Part shown: positions 18,824 through 27,250 of the stretch, one piece after another
Layout of the letters: each line of letters starts with the position of its first letter
Numbering within the stretch: the first letter of the stretch is position 1
Assembly (NCBI RefSeq): GCF_023571765.1
Contig: NZ_JAMJXC010000003.1
Span: 1-64,000 of the forward strand
Source of the DNA: Xanthobacter aminoxidans
GTDB lineage: Bacteria > Pseudomonadota > Alphaproteobacteria > Rhizobiales > Xanthobacteraceae
Direction: 5' to 3'
Length of the DNA: 64,000 nucleotides
The notes under the pieces: generated by a model
What the model saw: the letters and a program-made list of their open reading frames with translations, nothing else
Told to the model about the DNA's origin: nothing
Database searches by the model: none
Program-made: the position numbers and the translations under genes

Positions 18824-19101
18824 GCTTTCGTCTGCGCGAAACGGCCCGCCGGAACATCCAGCAGATCGATGCCTATCTGCGCGCGCAGAGCCCCGTGGCA
18901 GCGGCCGGCGCCGCACGGCATTTCCTGACGACCTTCGAGCGACTCTCCGCTTTCCCTTATTCGGGGCATCCGACCTCGCGGACGGGGGTGCGCGCGACAG
19001 CGATTCCCGGCACGCGATATGTCGTGACCTATCGCGTGCTCCCGACGGGAGACGTCGAGATCATCGCCATCATACATACCGCCCGAGACCGAAAGGCCTG
19101 A
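18820..19101 (+). CDS. Putative RelE/ParE-family toxin
   Basis: The 93-aa basic protein starts at GTG (VSFRLRETARRNIQQIDAYL), overlapping the antitoxin stop. FERLSAFPYSGHPTSRTGVR, GTRYVVTYRVLPTGDVEIIA and IIHTARDRKA match the ParE/RelE fold, including the 'FP..G' turn and the terminal H-x-R-x-R-like end (HTARDR). ParE toxins act on gyrase, RelE toxins on ribosome-bound mRNA; the sequence looks more ParE-like, but the target is not certain. Confidence 0.82.
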   Translation: MSFRLRETARRNIQQIDAYLRAQSPVAAAGAARHFLTTFERLSAFPYSGHPTSRTGVRATAIPGTRYVVTYRVLPTGDVEIIAIIHTARDRKA

Positions 19102-19107
19102 CCTTCC

Positions 19108-19503
19108 ATGGCGTTCTCTTTGCCCCCCGCCCTCATCGTCTTCCTCGGCGCCGGTCTCGGCGGCACCATCCGGCATTTCGTGAACATGGCGGTGCCGCGG
19201 CTGCTGGGGACGGGCTTTCCCTTCGCCACCTTTCTCATCAACGTGTCGGGCAGCCTTATCATGGGGCTGATGGCGGGCTATCTCGCCTTCAAAGACGGGG
19301 AGGGGTGGACGCAGCCGGTGCGGCTGTTCCTCACCACCGGGGTGCTGGGCGGCTACACCACCTTCTCCACCTTCTCGCTGGATTTCCTCTATCTCGCCGA
19401 GCGGGGCGAGCTGGGGATGGCGCTGGCCTATGCCCTCGGCTCGGTGCTGCTCGGCTTCGGCGGCGTCTGGGCCGGCATCATGCTGGTGCGCAGCCTGACG
19501 TGA
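19108..19503 (+). CDS. crcB: Fluoride channel CrcB/Fluc
   Basis: The 131-aa product has four hydrophobic segments and the Fluc motifs GGTIRH (about residues 13-18), NVSGSLIMGL (about 46-55) and GGYTTFSTFSLDF (about 74-86). Fluc proteins form dual-topology dimers that export fluoride through the inner membrane. It lies 6 bp after the toxin gene. No fluoride riboswitch is visible upstream, so expression probably does not respond to fluoride that way. Confidence 0.93.
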   Translation: MAFSLPPALIVFLGAGLGGTIRHFVNMAVPRLLGTGFPFATFLINVSGSLIMGLMAGYLAFKDGEGWTQPVRLFLTTGVLGGYTTFSTFSLDFLYLAERGELGMALAYALGSVLLGFGGVWAGIMLVRSLT

Positions 19504-19591
19504 TCGGGATATTTTCGCCGGAGGTGGCCACGGCGCAGCGAAAGCTCTATTGCTGCGGCATCAAAGGGTTTGCGCGAGGACTAGGTCGAAT

Positions 19592-20698
19592 ATGGCTGTC
19601 GTGACCAGAACCGTGGCCGAGGACGAGGCGGGCATGCGCCTCGACCGCTGGTTCAAGGTGCATTATCCGGACCTCTCCTTCGGGCACCTGCAGAAGCTGG
19701 TGCGCACCGGGCAGGTGCGGGTGGACGGCGGCCGGGTGAAGACCTCTTCCCGCGTCGAGCCCGGCCAGAGCGTGCGCATTCCCCCGCTCGGCATGGAAGA
19801 GCCCGAGGCGGCGCCCGCCCCGGCGAAGGGCGCGCGCAGCGGCGAGGCTGGCAAGGAGGGCGCCCGCGCGGCCTCCGCCGAGACTGGCGCCAATCCGTCC
19901 GCCAATCCACCGGCAAAGCCCCGCGCGTCCAAAGACCCCGCCGTGCGCAAGCTGGAGGAGGACCGGGCCTTCATCAAATCCATCACCCTGTTCGAGGACA
20001 AGGACGTGATGGTGCTGAACAAGCCCTTCGGCCTCGCGGTGCAGGGCGGCTCCGGCACCTATCGCCATGTGGATGGGCTTCTGGAGGCGCTGAAGGACAA
20101 GGACGGGCAGAAGCCGCGCCTCGTCCACCGCATCGACAAGGACACGTCCGGCTGCCTGCTCATCGCCAAGTCGCGGCTTGCGGCGTCAGTGCTGGCCAAG
20201 AGCTTCCGCTCGCGCGAGGCGCGCAAGGTCTATTGGGCCGTGGTGCCGGGCGTGCCGAAGCCCCGGCAGGGGCGCATCTCCACCTATCTCGCCCGCGACG
20301 AGGACGAGGAGAAGATGCGCGTCGCCCGCCATGGCGAGGACGAGGCGAGCCACGCTATCACCTATTATGCGGTAGTGGACCAGGCCGCGCAGAAGATGAG
20401 CTGGCTGTCGCTGAAGCCGGTCACGGGCCGCACCCACCAGCTGCGCGCCCATCTCGCCCACATCCACCACCCCATCCTCGGCGACCCCAAGTATTTCGAC
20501 ATCGAGAATTGGGAATTGCCCGGCGGCCTGCAGAACCGCCTGCACCTGCTGGCGCGGCGGCTCGTCATACCGCATCCGCGCGGGCAGGGGGTGATCGACG
20601 TGTCCGCGCCGCTGCCGCAGCACATGGCGCAGACCTTCGCCGTGCTCGGCTTCGACGCCTCCCAGTACGATCCCATCCTGGAAGCGCCCGAGGGATGA
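19592..20698 (+). CDS. Large-subunit pseudouridine synthase, RluC/RluD type
   Basis: The 368-aa product starts with an S4-like domain (MRLDRWFKVHYPDLSFGHLQ, about residues 11-30). An Ala/Pro-rich linker of about 45 residues (about residues 69-113) separates it from the catalytic domain, which contains LVHRIDKDTSGCLLIAKS (catalytic Asp in HRIDKDTSG, about residues 176-184) and GRTHQLRAHLAHI. It isomerises uridines of 23S rRNA; RluC-like specificity (955, 2504, 2580) is likely but not shown. The long linker is unusual compared with E. coli RluC. It overlaps the next ATG by four bases. Confidence 0.9.
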   Translation: MAVVTRTVAEDEAGMRLDRWFKVHYPDLSFGHLQKLVRTGQVRVDGGRVKTSSRVEPGQSVRIPPLGMEEPEAAPAPAKGARSGEAGKEGARAASAETGANPSANPPAKPRASKDPAVRKLEEDRAFIKSITLFEDKDVMVLNKPFGLAVQGGSGTYRHVDGLLEALKDKDGQKPRLVHRIDKDTSGCLLIAKSRLAASVLAKSFRSREARKVYWAVVPGVPKPRQGRISTYLARDEDEEKMRVARHGEDEASHAITYYAVVDQAAQKMSWLSLKPVTGRTHQLRAHLAHIHHPILGDPKYFDIENWELPGGLQNRLHLLARRLVIPHPRGQGVIDVSAPLPQHMAQTFAVLGFDASQYDPILEAPEG

Positions 20699-21393
20699 GA
20701 CGCGCCGCCCTTGGGTGGCTTGTTGCGGCGGCATTGGCCGTCGCGCCGGCGGCGGCAGGTGGTGCAGGGGCCGGGCGGGACGGCGTACTCTACTGGTTCC
20801 GTGATCTCCAGATCGCCCAGGCCACCGGCTTTCCCGACTATGAGATCAGCGGGGAGGGCGCCGGCGCAACGGCCTCGGGCGGCCGCCTCTACGGGCCGCG
20901 GGCGCGGGTGACGCTCACCCTTGATGTTCCGCACGGATATCTGCGCATCGACGACCGGGGCGATGGCGACGGGGCGGCGCACTTCGTCACCGAAGTCGCC
21001 GTGTGGTTCGACCGGGAGGGATTTCCGCTGCTGGGCCTCAGCGAGCGCGCGCTGCGTGGCGGCGTGCCGTTCGGCGGGCGGGTGCGCTTCTATTCCCATG
21101 CGTCCGGGCGGTGGAATCTGGTCACGGACGCGGTGATGCCGTCGCAGGACCAAAGCCTCTGCCGCACCGAGCCGCAGGAGGTGGAGGAGAGCACGGCCGC
21201 GTTCGAAGGCCTCGGCCGGGCCATCACCCTGCTGCCACGCCAGGGCACCGATCTTGCGGTGTGGTGCGTGGCGCCCAGCCCCGTCGCGGGAACCGGCCGG
21301 GTGCTGGAATGGGACCGGGGCACCGCCCGCTTCACGCAAGGGCAGATTTTGCCCGGTCCGCCACCCTGGCCGGATGCGCCCGCGCCGCGCTGA
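20695..21393 (+). CDS. Secreted protein of unknown function
   Basis: The 232-aa product starts at ATG 20695 (ATGA overlap with the pseudouridine synthase stop) and has a signal peptide (RAALGWLVAAALAVAPAAAG, about residues 3-22). The rest is soluble and has two cysteines (SLCRTEP and AVWCVAP) that could form a periplasmic disulfide. The region after the signal (YWFRDLQIAQATGFPDYEIS) looks like a beta-rich domain. I recognise no family; the overlap suggests translation coupled to the upstream gene. Confidence 0.75.
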   Translation: MRRAALGWLVAAALAVAPAAAGGAGAGRDGVLYWFRDLQIAQATGFPDYEISGEGAGATASGGRLYGPRARVTLTLDVPHGYLRIDDRGDGDGAAHFVTEVAVWFDREGFPLLGLSERALRGGVPFGGRVRFYSHASGRWNLVTDAVMPSQDQSLCRTEPQEVEESTAAFEGLGRAITLLPRQGTDLAVWCVAPSPVAGTGRVLEWDRGTARFTQGQILPGPPPWPDAPAPR

Positions 21394-21560
21394 AGCCGGC
21401 GTCTTCGACTTTGGTCTGAGCCTTGCCGCATTCGGCAGTCTGGTAACCGCCTCCGGCTTGAAGTCACGTCATCTTCCCCTATGGTGCGCGCCAAGGCCTG
21501 AAGGCCAAAGAAGAAGCAGTCCGGAGCCATCTCCGGCCGCGCCCGAGGGAATTGATCTCG

Positions 21561-22184
21561 ATGACAGCCCTTCTCGCCCTCTCGCGGGGGATCGATGCCG
21601 TCAACACCCGCATCGGCAAGGCCGCCGCGTGGCTGATCCTCCTGTCCATCCTTGTGTCGGCGCTCAATGCGATCATCCGCAAGCTGTTCGACATGAGCTC
21701 GAATTCGTGGCTGGAGCTGCAATGGGTGCTGTTCGCCGCGGTGTTCCTGCTGTGCGCGTCATGGACGCTCATCGACAACGAGCACATCCGCATCGACATC
21801 GTGAATTCCCGGCTGCCCAAGCGCACCCGCGACGGCATCGACATCTTCGGCCACATCTTCTTCCTGCTGCCGTTCTCGATCCTGTTACTGTGGACCTCCT
21901 GGCCCTTCTTCCTCGCCTCCTTCGAGATCAACGAGCAGTCGCTGAACGCCGGCGGCCTGCCCCAGTGGCCGGCGAAGCTGCTGGTGCCGGTGGGCTTCTT
22001 CTTCCTGACGCTCCAGGGCATCTCGGAGCTCATCAAGCGCGTCGCCATCTTCACCGGAAAGATGGAGGACCCCCACGAGGGCGCGGGCGGCAGCCATGCG
22101 GCCCTGGCGGCCGAGGCCGAGCGCCTGCTGGCCGAGGCCGAACTTCCCGATGGGGCGCCCGGCGTCTCTGCGGTCAAGAAGTAG
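21561..22184 (+). CDS. TRAP transporter small membrane subunit (DctQ type)
   Basis: The 207-aa product has four hydrophobic segments (about residues 20-40, 52-72, 92-112, 135-155) and the DctQ features SNSWLELQWVLFAAVFLLCA and DNEHIRIDIVNSRLPKRTRD. A C-terminal soluble tail of about 40 residues (EDPHEGAGGSHAALAAEAER) is longer than usual. TTG at 21552 is in frame, but GAGGGA is better placed for ATG 21561. It pairs with the large subunit 10 bp downstream. No periplasmic binding protein gene is adjacent, so the substrate is unknown. Confidence 0.9.
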   Translation: MTALLALSRGIDAVNTRIGKAAAWLILLSILVSALNAIIRKLFDMSSNSWLELQWVLFAAVFLLCASWTLIDNEHIRIDIVNSRLPKRTRDGIDIFGHIFFLLPFSILLLWTSWPFFLASFEINEQSLNAGGLPQWPAKLLVPVGFFFLTLQGISELIKRVAIFTGKMEDPHEGAGGSHAALAAEAERLLAEAELPDGAPGVSAVKK

Positions 22185-22194
22185 GAGCGCGTTC

Positions 22195-24147
22195 ATGTCT
22201 TTCGTCCGCACGCTCCTGAAGCGCCGCCCCCTCGCCGCGCTCGCCGTCGCGCTCCTCGCCGCTTTGCTCATCGCCCTGCCCGATGTGGCGATGGCGGCGG
22301 AGCCCGGCTTCCGCGGTTGGTTCATCCACAACATGGCGCCGATCATGTTCGGCGCGCTGGTGCTGTTCCTGCTGCTCGGCTACCCGGTGGCCTTCTCGCT
22401 GGCGGCCAACGGCCTGATCTTCGGCCTCATCGGCATCTGGCTCGGCCTGTTCGAGCCCAAGTTCCTGCAGGCGCTGCCCGAGCGCGTGTACGGCACCATG
22501 AACAACGAAGTGCTCCTCGCGGTGCCCTTCTTCACCTTCATGGGCCTCATCCTCGAGCGCTCCGGCATGGCCGAGGACCTGCTCGACACCATCGGCCAGG
22601 TGTTCGGCTCCATCCGCGGCGGCCTCGCCTATGCGGTGATCTTCGTGGGCGCGCTGCTCGCGGCGACCACCGGCGTGGTGGCGGCCTCGGTGATCTCCAT
22701 GGGCCTCATCTCGCTGCCCATCATGCTGCGCTACGGCTACGACCGGCGGGTCGCCTCGGGCGTCATCGCGGCGTCGGGCACGCTGGCGCAGATCATCCCG
22801 CCCTCCCTCGTGCTCATCGTCATGGCCGACCAGCTGAACCGCTCGGTGGGCGACATGTATGAGGGCGCGTTCGTGCCCGGCCTGCTGCTCGCCGGCCTCT
22901 ACGCGGTCTACATCTTCATCGTCTCGTCGATCTTTCCGAGCGCCGCGCCCGGCCTGCCGCTGGAGGCGCAGACCCTGCGCGACCCCGAGCAGAAGATGAT
23001 GCCCTCGCGCATTCTCGGCGCGGTGGCGGCGGCGGGCTTCGCCTATCTCATCGCCACCGGCTCCCTGCCGGGCCTCACGGCCGGAGCCATTCCCGGCGTC
23101 GCCAACGTGGCGGTGTGGGGCATCGTGGCGTTCGTGCTGCTCTATTTCGTCATGTCGGGCACGGCGAAGCTGCTGACGCCGTCCCTCTTCATCGCGCTCG
23201 CCTTCTCCATCGCCGGCGGCATCGTGCTGATGGAGCGCAGCCATGTGAAGTTCGGCGCGGACTATGTGGTGCTCACCATGTCGGCCACGGTGGGCATCGC
23301 CTTCGTGGTGGCGGTCATCAACCGCCTGTTCCGGCTGAAGCTGATGTCCAAGCTCGCCGAGCAGGTGGTGTTCGTGATGGTGCCGCCGCTGGCGCTCATC
23401 TTCCTCGTGCTCGGCACCATCTTCATCGGCGTCGCGACGCCGACCGAGGGCGGCGCCATGGGCTCGCTGGGCGCGGTCATCCTCGCCTTCGCCCGCGGCC
23501 GGCTGAAGTTCGACCTGCTGCGGCAGGCGACCTATTCCACCGCCAAGCTTTCTGCCTTCGTGCTGTTCATCCTGCTCGGCGCCCGCGTGTTCTCGCTCAC
23601 CTTCTACGGGGTGGACGGGCACAAGTGGGTGGAGGAGCTGCTGGTGTCGCTGCCCGGCGGGCAGACCGGCTTCCTCATCGCGGTGAACGCGCTGGTGTTC
23701 GTGCTGGCCTTCTTCCTCGATTATTTCGAGCTGGCCTTCATCATCATCCCGCTGCTGGGGCCTGCGGCGGACAAGATGGGCATCGACCTCATCTGGTTCG
23801 GCGTGATGCTGGCGGTGAACATGCAAACCTCGTTCATGCATCCGCCGTTCGGCTTCGCCCTGTTCTTCCTGCGCTCGGTGGCGGCCAAGGTGCCCTATGT
23901 GGACCGGGTGACGGGCAAGATGATGCAGCCCGTGACCACGGGCCAGATCTACTGGGGCGCGGTGCCGTTCGTGTTCATCCAGCTCATCATGGTGGCGCTC
24001 ATCCTGATCTTCCCGGGCATGGTGACCCACTACAAGAGCGGCGGCATCCAGCTCGACCAGAAGCAGATCCAGCAGCAGTTCGAGAACCTTTCGCCGGGCC
24101 TCGATGCCGCGCCGCCGCCGCCCCTCGACCTCGGCTTCGGGAAATAG
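22195..24147 (+). CDS. TRAP transporter large permease (DctM type), enlarged
   Basis: The 650-aa product is much longer than typical DctM (about 425 aa). DctM motifs are clear: LLGYPVAFSLAANGLIFGLI, ASGTLAQIIPPSLVLIVMAD, and FLDYFELAFIIIPLLGPAAD near the C-terminus. A middle segment (about residues 280-380) adds extra hydrophobic stretches. Proteins of this enlarged DctM type exist in alphaproteobacteria. The N-terminal ~35 residues look like a signal/first membrane helix (LAALAVALLAALLIALPDVA). It imports an organic acid or similar solute with Na+ or H+; the missing binding protein may be elsewhere. Confidence 0.9.
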   Translation: MSFVRTLLKRRPLAALAVALLAALLIALPDVAMAAEPGFRGWFIHNMAPIMFGALVLFLLLGYPVAFSLAANGLIFGLIGIWLGLFEPKFLQALPERVYGTMNNEVLLAVPFFTFMGLILERSGMAEDLLDTIGQVFGSIRGGLAYAVIFVGALLAATTGVVAASVISMGLISLPIMLRYGYDRRVASGVIAASGTLAQIIPPSLVLIVMADQLNRSVGDMYEGAFVPGLLLAGLYAVYIFIVSSIFPSAAPGLPLEAQTLRDPEQKMMPSRILGAVAAAGFAYLIATGSLPGLTAGAIPGVANVAVWGIVAFVLLYFVMSGTAKLLTPSLFIALAFSIAGGIVLMERSHVKFGADYVVLTMSATVGIAFVVAVINRLFRLKLMSKLAEQVVFVMVPPLALIFLVLGTIFIGVATPTEGGAMGSLGAVILAFARGRLKFDLLRQATYSTAKLSAFVLFILLGARVFSLTFYGVDGHKWVEELLVSLPGGQTGFLIAVNALVFVLAFFLDYFELAFIIIPLLGPAADKMGIDLIWFGVMLAVNMQTSFMHPPFGFALFFLRSVAAKVPYVDRVTGKMMQPVTTGQIYWGAVPFVFIQLIMVALILIFPGMVTHYKSGGIQLDQKQIQQQFENLSPGLDAAPPPPLDLGFGK

Positions 24148-24394
24148 CGGGCGCCGGCGGGCTGGCCTTGCCCTCCTAAGGGCGCATTCGGAATGGAGAT
24201 GACGGGGTGGAGGGCTTCAGTTCCTCCGCCCCGTCGTGCATTCGTGGTGACGGGGGAGGCCTTGCGATTCGCGGCGCGCCGCGGGACCCAGGGCCCATCG
24301 ATCGATCAAGGTGCTGGACCGGCCGGGGCGACCGCCAGCGTGGCGCAGCCAGGCGACCGAAACGGACTCGGCCGAGCGTGCGGAGGTGATTGCG

Positions 24395-25066
24395 ATGAAC
24401 CCGAGGCCCGACTTCTGTCCCGGCTGCGGGGCGCAGGTCTATCCCGAGGAGGCCCATTGCCCCTTCTGCGGCCGCAAGCTCCATACGAGCTATGTGATGC
24501 CCTTCCTCGTGGGTCTGGGCGGCACCGTGGTGGCGCTGATCTCGGGCGGCCTCGTCTGGTGGGTCATGTCGGCCGAGCCGGGCGAGACGCCCGATGCGCA
24601 GCCGCAGGTTCAGGCCACGGCTCCCGCCCCCGCGACCCCCGCTCCGCAACAGCCTGCGCCCGTGCAGCCTGCCCCCGCCCAGCCTCCGGCGCAGGCCGCT
24701 GCACCGAGCCCGACGGAACCGCCCGCGGCCGCGCCGGGACAGGAAGCCTCCCTGCCGCTGCCCACGGTGAACACTCCCGTCGCGGCTCCGGCGGCGGATG
24801 CCGCCGCGCGCCGGGCCTTCGCCAAGAGCAAGCAGGACAGCTTCGCCCAGAACGGCCTCGACCTCACTGTGACGGCCGGCGGCAACGACGCGACGCTCCT
24901 CACCATCAAGTTCAACTTCCCGGCAAAGGAGGCGGCCGAACTGATCGTCGGCGGCCCCTTCCCCAAGCAGTGCGAGCAGCGCGGTTTCCGGCAGGTGTTT
25001 TTCGTCGATCCGTCCGGCACCACATGGGTTTATGATATCGCCACCCAGCAGATGACGCAGAAATGA
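24395..25066 (+). CDS. Zinc-ribbon membrane-anchored protein of unknown function
   Basis: The 223-aa product starts at ATG 24395 with a strong GGAGGTGA site. CPGC (Cys8, Cys11) and CPFC (Cys22, Cys25) form a zinc ribbon, followed by a membrane helix (about residues 34-57, MPFLVGLGGTVVALISGGLV). A Pro/Ala/Gln-rich linker of about 70 residues leads to a compact C-terminal domain (QNGLDLTVTAGGNDATLLTI to the end). The ribbon would be cytoplasmic and the C-terminal domain periplasmic, or the reverse. It overlaps the next gene by four bases (ATGA). Confidence 0.8.
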   Translation: MNPRPDFCPGCGAQVYPEEAHCPFCGRKLHTSYVMPFLVGLGGTVVALISGGLVWWVMSAEPGETPDAQPQVQATAPAPATPAPQQPAPVQPAPAQPPAQAAAPSPTEPPAAAPGQEASLPLPTVNTPVAAPAADAAARRAFAKSKQDSFAQNGLDLTVTAGGNDATLLTIKFNFPAKEAAELIVGGPFPKQCEQRGFRQVFFVDPSGTTWVYDIATQQMTQK

Positions 25067-25782
25067 GCGCAGCAGGCGACACCGATCCTTCCCCCGCTGC
25101 TGGCCTGAAGCTGGTGCTGTTCGATTGCGACGGCACGCTGGTGGACAGCCAGCACCTGATCGTCTCGGCCATGAACGATGTCCACGTCGCCTACGGCGTG
25201 CCGGTGCCCGACCGGGAGAAGCTGCTCTCGGTGGTGGGGCTCTCGCTGCCGCAGGCTTTCGCCGTGCTGTCGCAGGGGGATGCGTCCTATCCCATTCAGG
25301 CGATGGTCGATGCCTACAAGGTCGCCTTCAACCGCATGCTGAATGCCGATGCCCCTGAGCCCATGTTCGACGGCGCCCGCGAGGTGCTGGAGGGGCTGCG
25401 CCAGCGCGAGGACGTGGTGCTGGGCATCGTCACCGGCAAGTCGCGGCGGGGGGTGAACCGCATCCTCGCCGTGCAGGGTATGGAAGGCTGGTTCTCCACC
25501 ATCCAGACCGCCGACGATGCGCCGTCCAAGCCCCATCCGGCCATGGTGTTCCAGGCCATGGGCGAGGTTGGTGCGCGGCCGGAGGACACGGTGGTGATCG
25601 GCGATACCACCTACGACATCTCCATGGCCCTGCAGGCCGGGGCCTCGGCGCTCGGCGTCGCCTGGGGTTATCATGAGACGCCGGCGCTGGAGCGGGCCGG
25701 CGCGGACCGCATCGTCCAGCATTTCCGCGAGGTGCCCGACGCCATCGCCGAGCTTCTGGCCCGCCGCCGCGTCGTGATCTGA
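25063..25782 (+). CDS. HAD-superfamily hydrolase, phosphoglycolate phosphatase-like
   Basis: The 239-aa product has HAD motif I FDCDGTLVDS (Asp21 nucleophile, Asp23), motif II IVTGKS, motif III lysine in SKPHPAM and motif IV VIGDTTYDI. The size and cap domain between motifs I and II suggest a phosphoglycolate or similar small-molecule phosphatase, but substrate cannot be read from sequence. It overlaps the zinc-ribbon gene (ATGA) and precedes the ATP12 gene by 12 bp, an arrangement common in alphaproteobacteria. Confidence 0.9.
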   Translation: MSAAGDTDPSPAAGLKLVLFDCDGTLVDSQHLIVSAMNDVHVAYGVPVPDREKLLSVVGLSLPQAFAVLSQGDASYPIQAMVDAYKVAFNRMLNADAPEPMFDGAREVLEGLRQREDVVLGIVTGKSRRGVNRILAVQGMEGWFSTIQTADDAPSKPHPAMVFQAMGEVGARPEDTVVIGDTTYDISMALQAGASALGVAWGYHETPALERAGADRIVQHFREVPDAIAELLARRRVVI

Positions 25783-25794
25783 GGACAGCTCGAG

Positions 25795-26565
25795 ATGCGT
25801 GAGTTCCTGGAAGATGTGGAGAGCGGCGATCCGGGCGATCCCGTCGCCCGCGCCCGCGCCGCCCAGAAGGCGCCTCTGCCCAAGCGCTTCTACAAGGAGG
25901 TCAGCGTGGGCGAGGGGGAGGGCGGTTTCACCATTCTCCTCGACGGCCGCCCGGTGCGCACCCCGGCGCGCGGCCTGCTGAAGGCACCGACCCGCGCGCT
26001 GGCGGAAGCCATGGCGGCCGAATGGGCGGCCCAGCAGACCGAGATCGACCCCTTCAGCATGCCGCTCACCCGCCTCGTCAACGTCGCCCTCGATCGGGTG
26101 ACGCCGGAGGCGCAGGCGGTGGCGGACGAGGTGGTGAACTACGCCGGCACCGACATGTTGTTCTATCGCGCCGACGGCCCGCAGAAGCTGCTGGACCGGC
26201 AGGCGAAGCACTGGGATGCCGTGCTGGACTGGATGGGCGCGACCCACGGCGCGCGCTTTTTCCTCGCCGAGGGCATCACCCATGTGAAGCAGCCGGAGGA
26301 GGCGCTGGCGAAGGTGCGGGCGCTGGTGCCGGCCGATCCGCTGCGCCTCGCGGCCGTGCATTCCATCACCACGCTCACCGGCTCGGCCCTCCTCGCCCTT
26401 GCGGTGGCCGAGGGCGCGCTCTCCGCCGACGCGGCGTGGACGGCGGCCCATGTGGACGAGGATTTCAACCGCGAGCAATGGGGCGAGGACGAACTCGCCA
26501 CCGCCCGCCGCGCCGCCCGCCGCACCGAGATGGACGCGGCGGCACAGGTGCTGGCGCTGGGCTGA
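25795..26565 (+). CDS. ATP12-family chaperone for F1-ATPase assembly
   Basis: The 256-aa product contains FYKEVSVGEGEGGFTILLDG, RPVRTPARG, AAEWAAQQTEIDPFSMPLTR and DTMLFYRADGP-like TDMLFYRADGPQKL, all ATP12 features. ATP12 binds the F1 alpha subunit and prevents its aggregation before assembly with beta; it is found in mitochondria and alphaproteobacteria. HVDEDFNREQWGEDEL near the end is also conserved. It lies 12 bp after the HAD gene, so cotranscription is likely. Confidence 0.93.
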   Translation: MREFLEDVESGDPGDPVARARAAQKAPLPKRFYKEVSVGEGEGGFTILLDGRPVRTPARGLLKAPTRALAEAMAAEWAAQQTEIDPFSMPLTRLVNVALDRVTPEAQAVADEVVNYAGTDMLFYRADGPQKLLDRQAKHWDAVLDWMGATHGARFFLAEGITHVKQPEEALAKVRALVPADPLRLAAVHSITTLTGSALLALAVAEGALSADAAWTAAHVDEDFNREQWGEDELATARRAARRTEMDAAAQVLALG

Positions 26566-26575
26566 GCCGCCCTTC

Positions 26576-26700
26576 AAGCCCGCGCGGCGTTTGAGCGGAG
26601 CAACGCGGAAAGCCCGCGCGGCGTTTGAGCGAAGCAACGGGCAAAGCCCGCGCGGCGTCTGAGCGAAGCAACGCGGGACTCCCGCGCGGCGCCTGAGTGG
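26576..26700 (+). repeat. Tandem 34-bp palindromic repeat, four units
   Basis: Three full 34-bp units begin at 26576, 26610 and 26644, and a partial fourth unit starts at 26678. Each carries GCCCGCGCGGCG, then TTGAGCGAAGCAACG. GCGTT and AACGC within a unit are inverted. The units abut directly with no spacers. They fill the whole gap between the ATP12 gene and the TfoX gene. Confidence 0.9.
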
Positions 26701-26709
26701 GGAGGGGGA

Positions 26710-27177
26710 ATGGACGAGGACGCGATTGCCGATCTCTTCGCTGCCTTCGGCCCGGTGGCGGTGAAGCGCATGTTCGGCGGGGCCGGGCTCTATGCGGACG
26801 GGCTGATGTTCGCCTTGTGGGCGGGGGAGACCTTCTACCTCAAGGCCGATGCGGCACTCGCCGAGGATCTGAAGGGGCGGGGCTCGGTCCCCTTCAGCTA
26901 CGAGGCCAAGGGCGTCGTGCGCACAATGGGCGGCTACTGGTCGGTGCCCGAGGCGGCACTCGACGATGCCGACGACCTCGCGGCCCTCGCCCGCCGAGCC
27001 CTCTTCGTGGCGCACGCGGCCAGCGAGGCCAAAGCCAAAGCCCGGCCGGCAGGCCGGGCGTCTGCGAACAAAGCGAAGCCGACAGGCGGAGCGTCTGCGA
27101 AAAAGCCGAAGCCGGCAGGCGGAGCGGGCGGGAAGACGCCCGCCGCCAAAAAGAAAAGCGCGCCGGCCCAAGGCTGA
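26710..27177 (+). CDS. TfoX N-terminal domain protein
   Basis: The 155-aa product has the TfoX/Sxy N-terminal fold: DLFAAFGPVAVKRMFGGAGL near residues 8-27, WAGETFYLKAD, and GGYWSVPEAALDD near residues 79-91. A Lys/Ala-rich tail (about residues 110-155, AKKPKPAGGAGGKTPAAKKK) follows and resembles histone-H1-like tails. Sxy/TfoX regulates competence in gammaproteobacteria; stand-alone N-domains in alphaproteobacteria have no assigned role. GGGGAGGGGG is the ribosome-binding site. Convergent with the helicase gene. Confidence 0.85.
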   Translation: MDEDAIADLFAAFGPVAVKRMFGGAGLYADGLMFALWAGETFYLKADAALAEDLKGRGSVPFSYEAKGVVRTMGGYWSVPEAALDDADDLAALARRALFVAHAASEAKAKARPAGRASANKAKPTGGASAKKPKPAGGAGGKTPAAKKKSAPAQG

Positions 27178-27250
27178 GCGGCGCGCTGATCCGTCAGAAC
27201 ATTTGACAGGATGCGCCGTCCCGGAGGTCGGCGCAGACTTCAGCCTGCCA

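Noticed and set aside
26576-26700. CRISPR array
   Set aside because: The 34-bp units abut directly with no spacers and there are no cas genes.
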